A stretch of 12,484 nucleotides of DNA from a bacterium HR36 (GTDB lineage Bacteria; Planctomycetota; Planctomycetia; Gemmatales; HRBIN36). Numbering within the stretch: position 1 is the stretch's first letter; each line of letters begins with the position of its first letter. Where the stretch lies: the NCBI GenBank assembly GCA_002898995.1, contig BEIM01000053.1, forward strand, positions 1 to 12,484, given 5' to 3'. The notes beneath the pieces are model-generated. The model saw only the letters and a program-made list of their open reading frames with translations, was not told where the DNA came from and ran no database searches. Below are positions 1 to 6,319 of the stretch, piece after piece. A program made the translations under genes and the position numbers.

Positions 1-1
1 A

Positions 2-460
2 GGCGGCATCAGTATTAGTGGCGATGTCAATGTGACCTTGATGCCTGGAATCTATTATTTGCAAGGAGGGGGCTTGAAAGTAACGGGGAAGGGTGATTTT
101 GTTGGCCTGAACGTGCTCATTTATAATGACCCGCGCTCTGCCGCGGATAACATTGACATCGCAGGCCTGGGCAAAGTCCATATCACCGCTCCAGTTTCGG
201 GCACGTATCAAGGGATTGCCTTCTACCAACGGCGCGATGCTACTAATACTATCACAGTGAGCGGTAACGGCAAGACAAAAATCCAGGGCGCTTATTATTT
301 GGCTAATGGTACAACGCAATTCGTCGGTAACGCGACGGGCGACATTCTGGCCACACAAGTAGTCGCCTCGCAGGCTGCCATCGCTGGCAACGGCCAGGTC
401 ATTATAGACTGGATTGAAACCAACGTGGCTCGCACGCGGACGATTGGTCTGGTTGAGTGA
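2..460 (+). CDS. C-terminal part of a glycine-rich surface or Tad-pilus-related protein (5' truncated)
   Basis: The reading frame is open from base 2, so the gene begins before the window; about 152 residues remain and it stops at TGA 458-460. The visible part is a run of short beta-prone repeats rich in Gly, Asn, Thr and Val: 'MPGIYYLQGGGLKVTGKG', then 'PVSGTYQGIAFYQRRD', then 'VSGNGKTKIQGAYYLANG'. This pattern (LxPGxYyLxGGgLxVxG, followed by 'apxsGxYqGiaiyq' and 'vsGnG') is what I recall from the C-terminal part of TadG-like or Tad-domain proteins in planctomycetes, and suggests a right-handed beta-solenoid-like fold outside the cytoplasmic membrane. No catalytic motif is visible. The next gene converges on it 29 bases downstream. 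The family assignment is from memory of the motif and moderate; the identification as a real coding end is firm because of the long open frame and coherent repeats. Confidence 0.75.
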   Translation, partial: GGISISGDVNVTLMPGIYYLQGGGLKVTGKGDFVGLNVLIYNDPRSAADNIDIAGLGKVHITAPVSGTYQGIAFYQRRDATNTITVSGNGKTKIQGAYYLANGTTQFVGNATGDILATQVVASQAAIAGNGQVIIDWIETNVARTRTIGLVE

Positions 461-489
461 TTCTGCGCCAATCCTCGATTACGTCGGTC

Positions 490-864
490 CTAATTTTTTG
501 TTTGCGATATCCATTCAAACAAACCGATTTCCACGCCGTCCGGGCCATGATAGACTACGTGCCGGTAGCCCTCGGGACTTATCTTCATTGGCTTTGCGGG
601 TTCTAAACCCAACGACCTTAGCCGTTTAATTTCCGCTTCAAGTGCCGCCACTTCGAAGTGCAGACGGATACCTCGCGATGAGGCGCTTGAAATCTGGGTA
701 TTCTCCACGGAAAGTTGCTTCAACGCCAGTCGCGAAGTTCCGCTCCGCAGCAAAGCAAACCCTTCTTCACTCTTGAGACATTCCACACGGTAACCAAAAT
801 GTTGATACCAGGCCACCGATTTGCCGAGATCAGTAACTTGTAATTCCAGCATATAGAAATCCAT
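490..864 (-). CDS. VOC (glyoxalase/bleomycin-resistance fold) family protein
   Basis: This 124-residue protein has the two-half layout of the vicinal-oxygen-chelate fold. The first half opens with 'LELQVTDLGKSVAWYQHFGY' (residues 6-25), matching the family's HxxlxVsDlexSlaFYxxlG pattern. The second has 'RLHFEVAALEAEIKRLRSLG' (67-86) and ends with 'YHGPDGVEIGLFEW' (105-118), matching the DPDGxxIELxe turn. Family members bind metals or small hydrophobic ligands; the substrate here is unknown. By my alignment the usual metal-ligand positions are not conserved: Met5 stands for the first His, Arg67 for the second, and Gly114 for the Glu in 'IEL'. It may therefore be a metal-free binding protein. 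The ATG at 864 has an AGGAG ribosome binding site seven bases upstream. It stands alone, convergent with the preceding gene and divergent from the following ones. Confidence 0.85.
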   Translation of the reverse strand: MDFYMLELQVTDLGKSVAWYQHFGYRVECLKSEEGFALLRSGTSRLALKQLSVENTQISSASSRGIRLHFEVAALEAEIKRLRSLGLEPAKPMKISPEGYRHVVYHGPDGVEIGLFEWISQTKN

Positions 865-960
865 AGAGGCGCTCCTATCGGCCCCATTAGTATAGCTGGC
901 TTTCCCTGGCTCGCGTAGGTCTGGCCTGGCTCGATTGGCCAGGATGGTATAGCGCAGCCC

Positions 961-1149
961 GTGGCCTCGCGGATTTCGCCTCCCGAAAGTTTAGACGTTT
1001 TCCCACCTGCAAATTCCTTGTTCCTTACCCTCGGTGCGCTTCTCGTGCTCGGCACAGCCGTTATAGTGTCAATTGTCGCCATTGTCGGCAAACCCCGCAT
1101 AATCCGACCCACTGATGATTCGGTTTCCTCTTTTCAAGTTAGCCCTTGA
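961..1149 (+). CDS. Possible small single-pass membrane protein (62 aa), doubtful
   Basis: A frame open since the TAG at 916-918 offers a GTG start at 961 and would give 62 residues. The middle is strongly hydrophobic ('SLFLTLGALLVLGTAVIVSI', residues 19-38, continuing to about 43) and is followed by basic 'KPRIIRP', the form of a single membrane helix with a positive flank. It ends 48 bases before the next gene and lies on the same strand, so co-transcription is possible. Against it: there is no ribosome binding site before GTG 961, the start is uncertain (TTG 1018 is also in frame), I recognise no family, and it lies in a region expected to hold divergent promoters. It could equally be chance or the remnant of a longer gene. 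Confidence 0.25.
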   Translation: MASRISPPESLDVFPPANSLFLTLGALLVLGTAVIVSIVAIVGKPRIIRPTDDSVSSFQVSP

Positions 1150-1182
1150 TGTGCCCGAAATCTCTTAAGCAACCAGCTTGGA

Positions 1183-1190
1183 AAAGGAGG
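1183..1190 (+). promoter_or_regulatory. Strong ribosome binding site that fixes a TTG start
   Basis: AAAAGGAGG ends at 1190, seven bases before TTG 1198-1200. It is a near-perfect match to the 16S anti-Shine-Dalgarno sequence and is the main reason for accepting a TTG start for the downstream gene; no in-frame ATG near the 5' end has a comparable site. Confidence 0.75.
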
Positions 1191-1197
1191 CAGGACA

Positions 1198-1716
1198 TTG
1201 GAAACCACGCCACGCTTAGGCTTCCTCACCGTACAGCTCGAAGGTGCAGCAGCTATCGGTGCTCTCCTGGTTACCAATCATTGGGGCAGACCCCTGGAAT
1301 TCCACGTTACGCAACCCGTCCAGCCTACGAAATTGCAGCAGATCCTTTATGGCCCTACCTTGCCTATATATCTTTTCTGTGACATTATTGGTCGAGCGCT
1401 GTTAGAGAAAGTCGAGGCTCCTCTCAACCTGTTGATTACCGATTTTCCCGAAGGTCTGCATTGTGCCACCTACACCGATTCTCCAACCGTGTATGTCAGT
1501 GCTGAATTAGAAACTGGGCGTAAGTCCAATTTCACGCTCGTAGTCGAAAGATCTACTTGTCGTATATATACCGGCCAATCCAACCCCGAATATATGGGTA
1601 GAGTATCGAACACCCTGCAGCAAGTAGAAAACTTGGATTTGCTAGAGCCGTTCGATCGCATTCGCGAGGCAATTCGAGAATCGCGTCGGCTCGGGGTGAT
1701 CTCGCGTGCTGCCTGA
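1198..1716 (+). CDS. Conserved-looking protein of unknown function, coupled to the SNF2 gene
   Basis: 172 residues from a TTG start with an excellent ribosome binding site. There is no signal peptide and no clear membrane helix, so it is probably cytoplasmic. The N-terminal half has 'LGFLTVQLEGAAAIGALLVT' (residues 7-26), then 'GRPLEFHVTQPVQPT' (30-44) and 'ILYGPTLPIYLFCDIIGRAL' (49-68). I recall similar 'GFLTV...GRPLEFH...RxxxILYGPTLxpyLxxexIGxxLl' proteins annotated as hypothetical in other planctomycetes, but know no biochemical function. The C-terminus is charged and probably helical ('FDRIREAIRESRRLGVISRA'). Its last 11 bases overlap the start of the SNF2 ATPase gene, and the SNF2 ribosome binding site (GGGGTGATCT, 1693-1702) lies inside it. 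This indicates one transcript with translational coupling and suggests a partner or accessory role for the ATPase. That role is inference. Confidence 0.8.
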   Translation: METTPRLGFLTVQLEGAAAIGALLVTNHWGRPLEFHVTQPVQPTKLQQILYGPTLPIYLFCDIIGRALLEKVEAPLNLLITDFPEGLHCATYTDSPTVYVSAELETGRKSNFTLVVERSTCRIYTGQSNPEYMGRVSNTLQQVENLDLLEPFDRIREAIRESRRLGVISRAA

Positions 1717-2620
1717 TCTGATGCCAAGAGTAATGGGGCCTATAAGCACCACCGATTCCATTTTGGGATATACGCAATCGCCCGCCTCTCAGGATGAAGG
1801 TGAGGGCGTTTCCACCGTATCTTTCCCTCTCAGGCTGGCTGCTGAATCTATTTGTTGCCCCATTGCCTTCGATGAAACTATGCCCGTTTCACAAGGGTTC
1901 CTGGCTCAGTCGCCTTGTCGCGCCCGGCCGGTACGCCTCCTGCCTCTACATGTTACGATACGTTCTTATCATTTTCCTCTGTCGGAACCGTCTATTCTTG
2001 CAGCGGTTAATCCTAAAAATAGTCCTCCCGGCGGGCAGCAGTCGCTCCGAGATCTAGATAGTATTAGCCCGCCGATAGTTCGCCCTTCGCTTCCGAGAGA
2101 GGTGCTTCGCCCGCAGGATCGGTTATTGTTGCTGTTACAGCCCCCCGTGCCCGCAATATTCCGGCAGCGGCGTTTGCCTCTGCCTGCTAAGCCATATCCC
2201 TATCAGTGGCAAGGGATCGCGTTCTTGCTGCCGCGCCGCGCAGCTCTTCTCGCAGATGAAATGGGACTCGGAAAAACAATTCAGACTATACTTGCTTTAC
2301 GCCTGCTCTTCCACCTCGGTGAAGTGAACCACGCCTTGATTGTGTGTCCCAAGCCCCTGGTTAGTAATTGGGCCAAAGAACTCCAATTCTGGGCTCCCGA
2401 AATCCCCTTTGAGCTGATTTCTGGAGATGCTGCGGTAAGACACCAACTATGGAGCAGTGCAGTACCTATCAAGCTAACGAATTACGAAACGGTCACCCGC
2501 GACCTGAACTTTTTGTTGGAACAAGACACTCGTTTCGATATAGTTATAGCAGATGAAGCTCAGCGGCTGAAAAACCCGGAATCGCATACTTGCCAGGCCC
2601 TCTGTGCTCTCAATCGGTAA
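1706..2620 (+). CDS. SNF2 ATPase, N-terminal fragment (first RecA-like lobe)
   Basis: The 304-residue product made if the TAA terminates. Residues 1-130 are Pro/Ser-rich and not recognisable. From 'LRPQDRLLLLLQPP' (134-147) on, it follows the helicase. 'KPYPYQWQGIAFL' (162-174) is the Q-motif-like entry. 'LADEMGLGKTIQTILALRLL' (182-201) is Walker A with Lys190. 'ALIVCPKPLVSNWAKEL' (210-226) is motif Ia and 'IVIADEAQRLKNP' (279-291) is Walker B with Asp283-Glu284. The product would stop before motif III and lack lobe 2, so it could bind ATP but should not translocate. The start overlaps the upstream gene by 11 bases. Confidence 0.65.
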   Translation: MLPDLMPRVMGPISTTDSILGYTQSPASQDEGEGVSTVSFPLRLAAESICCPIAFDETMPVSQGFLAQSPCRARPVRLLPLHVTIRSYHFPLSEPSILAAVNPKNSPPGGQQSLRDLDSISPPIVRPSLPREVLRPQDRLLLLLQPPVPAIFRQRRLPLPAKPYPYQWQGIAFLLPRRAALLADEMGLGKTIQTILALRLLFHLGEVNHALIVCPKPLVSNWAKELQFWAPEIPFELISGDAAVRHQLWSSAVPIKLTNYETVTRDLNFLLEQDTRFDIVIADEAQRLKNPESHTCQALCALNR

Positions 2621-2632
2621 CGCAGTTGGGCG

Positions 2633-3508
2633 TTGACCGGCACGCCTATCGAAAACTGTTTGGACGATCTCGAAAGTATTTTCCGCTTCGTAAAGCCCGG
2701 TTTACTAAAATTCAGTATGCCTTTGAGTGATATGAAGGCGATGATTCAGGATTATCTATTGCGACGCACTAAAGACCAGGTTGCCCCAGACCTCCCCGGC
2801 AAAATCTATCGGGATATTTATTTAGACCTTAGTCCGCAACAAGCCCTCAGTTACCATGTAGCTGAACGAGAGGGGATAGTGTGGCTAAGGCAACTAGGAC
2901 AGCAAGTTACCGTTAAACACATGTTAGGGCTGATCCAGCGGCTCAAACAGATATGTAATAGCGATCCGAAAAGCGGGGAAAGTGCTAAGTTAGAGCAACT
3001 TGAATCGGATATCGAGGAGGTGATTGCCCACGGCAGAAAGGCCATTGTATTCTCGCAATGGGTGGAGACCTTATACTTAATCGCCGAAAGATTGCGTGGG
3101 TTGCGTCCTGTCTTGTTTCACGGAAAAATGACACTGGCGCAACGCCTCTCCAGTCTCTACCAATTCCGAGAGCACGCCGAATATCCATTGATTCTCATGA
3201 CGTACGGTAGTGGTGGGGTTGGTCTCAACTTACAATGTGCTAATTATGTGTTCCTTTTTGATCGGTGGTGGAATCCCGCTATTGAAGAGCAGGCAATTAA
3301 CCGCGCCCACCGGCTCGGGCAAAGGCATCCCGTCATCATAACTCGCTATATCATGCGAGACACCATCGAGAGCCGAATCCAGGAAATTTTGGAACGAAAG
3401 CGCTCTTTGTTTCATCAAGTGATCGAGGGGCAACGGCCGGGCCTAGACGTTACGCTTACCCTGGAAGAACTATTTGAGCTTTTTGATCTTCAGCCTAATA
3501 GTTCATAA
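2633..3508 (+). CDS. SNF2 ATPase, C-terminal fragment (motif III and second RecA-like lobe)
   Basis: This is the same frame after the TAA. Coding similarity already resumes at 2621 ('RSWALTGTPIEN'). A separate start is doubtful: TTG 2633 lies inside the conserved ALTGTP motif and has no ribosome binding site. Visible elements, by residue of the fragment, are 'TGTPIENCLDDLESIFRFV' (2-20), 'DYLLRRTKDQV' (40-50), 'GRKAIVFSQWVETL' (134-147, motif IV), 'MTYGSGGVGLNLQCANYVFL' (189-208, motif V) and 'QAINRAHRLGQ' (220-230, motif VI with both arginines). This is a complete Helicase_C domain, but without lobe 1 it has no ATP-binding P-loop. It is most likely part of the full-length gene. Confidence 0.6.
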   Translation: MTGTPIENCLDDLESIFRFVKPGLLKFSMPLSDMKAMIQDYLLRRTKDQVAPDLPGKIYRDIYLDLSPQQALSYHVAEREGIVWLRQLGQQVTVKHMLGLIQRLKQICNSDPKSGESAKLEQLESDIEEVIAHGRKAIVFSQWVETLYLIAERLRGLRPVLFHGKMTLAQRLSSLYQFREHAEYPLILMTYGSGGVGLNLQCANYVFLFDRWWNPAIEEQAINRAHRLGQRHPVIITRYIMRDTIESRIQEILERKRSLFHQVIEGQRPGLDVTLTLEELFELFDLQPNSS

Positions 3509-3532
3509 GGCTCGTGCTTCATGCTATTCTAA

Positions 3533-3552
3533 ATGATTAGCTGCCTAATCAT
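3533..3552. terminator. Candidate bidirectional terminator hairpin
   Basis: ATGATTAG (3533-3540) and CTAATCAT (3545-3552) form a perfect 8-bp inverted repeat with a CTGC loop. It sits between two convergent gene ends: 24 bases after the SNF2 stop, and including the protease stop codon (3545-3547). The position suits a shared terminator. The stem is AT-rich and neither strand has a real T tract after it, so its strength is uncertain. Confidence 0.4.
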
Positions 3553-5995
3553 GGTCGGCGTTGCGTCCCTGCGACTTGAGGAAATGATACTGGGCTAAAT
3601 CAGTATCGCTAAGGAGAAGTACTCTTTCCGCCAGTAGCATTTCGATGCTTAACAAGCTGGAACTTGCTGAGGTGTCGAGCAGCACCAAAGCATTATTCGG
3701 CAATTCCAGGGGAGCAGAGCTTGGAATCGCATTTGCAGAACGTTGGGGTTGAGTAGTAGGGGACTGTGCGGTTGGTGTTGGTAGGTAGTCGGGAGGGGAT
3801 AATCCTTGCCTGGCTGGAGAACCCCATTGGTGGCTATCGGCAAGCAAAGACATGTTGAAAATACTCTGGAACCGAACATGCAGTCGGTTAGAGCGCCCGG
3901 AAGCATTAGCTAGCGGTTGACCAGCAATATAAATCGCCCACTGCACTACTTTTCCGGTATCGGCGGCCGCCACATCGCGTACCTGAAGGATCCATTGCCC
4001 TGCTGCGTTTTGCCCCTGTAAAGCAGAAAGATCTTGTTCCGGGCGATAAGTTCCGCGGAATGGTGCGACGCCGGCGCTGACCGGTGCCGGCGCATCATCC
4101 GAGAATATAGTATTGTAGAAATTTTTGCCAGCGCCACCCCGGCGATTGGCCAACACAATTTCCTGGCCCCACGGCGCAATCAGGCTTACTACTAAGTCAC
4201 TAGTCCAGCTATGCAGAATGTTAACTTGAACGTTGATTCGACTAATCAAAATGGGAGTGCGGATAGTAAGGGGCACCCTGGTAATCGAAAAATCGCGGAT
4301 GGGAGCATTGACAATACTAGTGCGATACGTATACGTGCGTTGCAGAGTGAAGCGTTCCACGTACCGGTCCTGGGGAATCTGGCCTGGCACACCATCACCG
4401 TCTTGGTCCATCCAGTTGCCAGCTAAATCCGTCACGTTCGGGCCAATCTCCACAGTATATGTTCCGGCAACAATTTGTCGGCGAATAATGACTTCGAAGG
4501 AGCTGCCTGGAAGTGCGTTACTGAGGCGGCGAATCGAAAGAATTCCTATACGCCGGCCGTCGGGGTCGGTGACGCGAACAGCGTCCGAAGAAAGACCGGC
4601 AATTGTTTCGTTGAAAGTGACACGGAAGCCCAGCAACTCGTTACCGCTCTGCAACCAGTTAAGGCGCAGCACGCGAGGTCCAGACCTATCTTGATTGTCC
4701 AGTGGCTGCAGTGCGCGGGCTAGGTTTAATCGGCCACCTGTTAGGATTTTGTTATTAAGAGCGGGAAGCATGTCTACTGTTTGCAGGATCCTATCTTTGA
4801 TTTGACGATAGCTCCAATTCGGATGGGAAGCCCAAAGAAGCGCAGCGGCCCCACTGACGTGTGGAGTGGCCATTGAGGTGCCGCTCCAGAATGCATATTG
4901 TCCGTTTGGCAGTGTGCTAAGAATAGAGACGCCTGGAGCCGCTAGGTGAACCGTATTCGGCCCGAAATTAGAAAAACCGGCGAGATTGTCGTTTCGATCG
5001 GTTGCGGCTACGGAGATAATGTTCGTGTTCGGATAACTGGCGGGATAATTGGGGACTAGATCATTATTAGTAGCGTTGTTTCCAGCTGCCGCGATAAACA
5101 GGACGCCAGCGTTTTCCGCTCTGCGGATGGCCTGGGCCAGGATGGCGCTGTAGCCCGCTCCTCCCCAACTGGCATTAATGATGCGTGCTCCCATACTTAT
5201 GGCATAATCTATAGCTTTCACCGCATCGGCTACGGTTCCTGTGCCGTTGCTATCTAAAAACTTGACTGCCATCAAAGGAACGTTCCAGGCCACACCTGCT
5301 ATCCCCGTGGCATTATTGCCCACCGCACCGATAATGCCGGCTACATGTGTCCCGTGCCCGTGGTCATCTCGCGGGTCGGCGTCATTATTAGCGAAATCAT
5401 AGCCAAACACATCGTCTATATAACCGTTACCATCGTCATCTGTGCCATTGTTAGGAATTTCGCCTGCGTTCCGCCACATATTCGCCGTCAGATCGGGATG
5501 CGTGTAATCTATTCCCGTATCTATAACGGCGACGACGACACCAGCAGCGTTAGTATTCGTGTCCCAGGCGGCAAGGGCACGGATATCCGCGCCAGGGTGC
5601 GTGGCATTAGCCAGGGCCCATTGCGATTGAAAATAGGGATCATTAGGTTGAAGAGCGAGATGCAGGCGATAGTTAGGCTCAACGTAGGCTACTCCTGGCC
5701 ACTGGCTGATTATGCGTACGGCATCAGCTGGATTTATATTGGGTGCCAGCCAGACTTGATAAGTGCCCGGGCTGACAGCAGAAATATGGGTGACGAGCTT
5801 CGCCATGGAGGGGGAAATCGCCAGAGGCTGCCGGGAATACGTAGAAACAAGCACGCTATCTGCCGCTACAGAACTTGGGCTTGCTGGGAGAATCGGTGGA
5901 TAATTACTGGTGGGAGTATAACGAGGTTCCAAAAACTCGACTCGCAAGCCTACCGGACTGGATTTGCGTGGAGCAGGATTCTTTCGGCGGCGCAT
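3545..5995 (-). CDS. Secreted subtilisin-like (S8) serine protease with P domain
   Basis: The ORF could start at ATG 6001 (818 aa). I prefer ATG 5995 (816 aa), because GGGAG ends six bases before it and abuts the other ATG. Numbering is from the longer form. The N-terminus is basic (RRRK), followed by 'LRVEFLEPRYTP' (19-30), the planctomycete export-type motif; I see no classical hydrophobic signal core. Residues 80-115 resemble an S8 propeptide ('YQVWLAPNINPADAV...WPGVAYVEPN'). The peptidase domain (about 120-432) has all catalytic residues: Asp161 in 'AVIDTGID', His216 in 'HGHGTHVAG', Asn308 in 'AAAGNN' and Ser376 in 'SGTSMATPH'. An acidic likely Ca2+ loop is at 187-197. A Big/SbsA-like Ig module follows (about 441-545) and then a proprotein-convertase-type P domain (about 550-694). 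The last 100 residues are a P/S/T/Q linker and an unrecognised tail. Role: extracytoplasmic protein degradation or processing; substrate unknown. Confidence 0.93.
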   Translation of the reverse strand: MRRRKNPAPRKSSPVGLRVEFLEPRYTPTSNYPPILPASPSSVAADSVLVSTYSRQPLAISPSMAKLVTHISAVSPGTYQVWLAPNINPADAVRIISQWPGVAYVEPNYRLHLALQPNDPYFQSQWALANATHPGADIRALAAWDTNTNAAGVVVAVIDTGIDYTHPDLTANMWRNAGEIPNNGTDDDGNGYIDDVFGYDFANNDADPRDDHGHGTHVAGIIGAVGNNATGIAGVAWNVPLMAVKFLDSNGTGTVADAVKAIDYAISMGARIINASWGGAGYSAILAQAIRRAENAGVLFIAAAGNNATNNDLVPNYPASYPNTNIISVAATDRNDNLAGFSNFGPNTVHLAAPGVSILSTLPNGQYAFWSGTSMATPHVSGAAALLWASHPNWSYRQIKDRILQTVDMLPALNNKILTGGRLNLARALQPLDNQDRSGPRVLRLNWLQSGNELLGFRVTFNETIAGLSSDAVRVTDPDGRRIGILSIRRLSNALPGSSFEVIIRRQIVAGTYTVEIGPNVTDLAGNWMDQDGDGVPGQIPQDRYVERFTLQRTYTYRTSIVNAPIRDFSITRVPLTIRTPILISRINVQVNILHSWTSDLVVSLIAPWGQEIVLANRRGGAGKNFYNTIFSDDAPAPVSAGVAPFRGTYRPEQDLSALQGQNAAGQWILQVRDVAAADTGKVVQWAIYIAGQPLANASGRSNRLHVRFQSIFNMSLLADSHQWGSPARQGLSPPDYLPTPTAQSPTTQPQRSANAIPSSAPLELPNNALVLLDTSASSSLLSIEMLLAERVLLLSDTDLAQYHFLKSQGRNADHD

Positions 5996-6319
5996 GAGCA
6001 TCTCCCAGGCTTGGACGGGAAAGCCGCGGAGAGCTGGGCTTTCGATGCAGGTTCTTCCCCTCGATAAATCTTATCTCCTTGATAAAATGGAGATAGTCCT
6101 ACTTCTCGGCGCGTTCGGTACGTCTGCGAAATTCATACAATGCGGAAGGGACTGTGTCAAACGAAGCATCCGCGAATTCGCCAAAGCTCGAAAAACGCTT
6201 CGGACACGAGCCGGCGGCTCGGGAAGAAACTGGCAGGGACAACCCGCGACGATTTGGGACATGCGGAATAGCGAGGGCCCATGGGATAGCGCAGACTGAT
6301 CAGGAGAGAGGTACGGGCT
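5996..6319. other. Divergent intergenic region between the protease and kinase genes
   Basis: These 324 bases must hold the promoters of two divergent genes. A perfect 7-bp inverted repeat, TATCTCC (6072-6078) and GGAGATA (6089-6095) with a 10-base spacer, is the main structure. GATAAA occurs twice (6063-6068 and 6081-6086), 18 bases apart. A TTGATA at 6079-6084 lacks a decent -10 partner, so I call no promoter. The kinase ribosome binding site (AGGAGAGAGG, 6302-6311) is at the right edge. Short open frames here lack ribosome binding sites and recognisable sequence. Confidence 0.5.
6072..6095. repeat. 7-bp perfect inverted repeat, possible operator
   Basis: TATCTCC at 6072-6078 is mirrored by GGAGATA at 6089-6095; arm centres are 17 bases apart. 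It lies 77 bases from the protease start and 225 bases from the kinase start, a plausible site for a dimeric regulator of the protease. There is no T tract, so a terminator is unlikely. A chance occurrence cannot be excluded. Confidence 0.35.

Larger units (their letters stand above)
865..1197. other. Divergent intergenic region between the VOC gene and the 172-residue gene
   Basis: These 333 bases separate two divergently transcribed genes and should hold both promoters. I see the VOC gene's AGGAG site at its left edge and the strong AAAAGGAGG site of the 1198 gene at its right edge. A short hairpin with 6-bp arms CCTGGC/GCCAGG lies at 925-943 and has no T tract. CCTGGCTCG is repeated at 905-913 and 925-933. 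One small open frame (961-1149) is possible. A CATAAT box at 1098-1103 has only a weak TTGTCG partner 19 bases upstream, so I do not call a promoter. Confidence 0.5.
1706..3508 (+). pseudogene. SNF2-family helicase/ATPase gene interrupted by one in-frame TAA
   Basis: Read through, the frame is 600 codons from GTG 1706 to TAA 3506-3508 and encodes both RecA-like lobes of a bacterial SNF2 (superfamily 2, RapA/HepA-like) ATP-dependent DNA translocase. Codon 305 (2618-2620) is TAA. It falls between the DEAQ box and motif III, exactly where homologues run '...R-x-RSWALTGTPxEN'. The frame is the same on both sides with no base lost or gained, so a single substitution explains it (for example CAA, AAA, GAA or TCA to TAA). 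Every helicase motif on both sides is well kept, so the lesion is either very recent, an assembly error, or read through. The start is supported by GGGGTGATCT at 1693-1702, a close match to the anti-Shine-Dalgarno complement. Such proteins remodel protein-DNA or polymerase-DNA complexes; the target here is unknown. Confidence 0.85.

Noticed and set aside
925..943. CCTGGC/GCCAGG hairpin considered as a terminator
   Set aside because: It lies between divergent genes, where no terminator is expected, and has no T tract; a 6-bp stem is common by chance.
720..1112. 130-codon minus-strand frame overlapping the VOC gene
   Set aside because: It overlaps the VOC gene in another frame; that gene has the fold motifs and a good ribosome binding site, while this one has neither.
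1794..2057. Alternative 87-codon frame within the poorly recognised N-terminus of the SNF2 gene; possible frameshift
   Set aside because: The SNF2 frame is open from the well-placed GTG 1706 to the helicase motifs without interruption, so no frameshift is needed; the alternative frame is low in recognisable sequence.
5345..6067. 240-codon open frame on the plus strand
   Set aside because: It is antisense to the catalytic and N-terminal part of the protease and runs past its start; no ribosome binding site or domain pattern.
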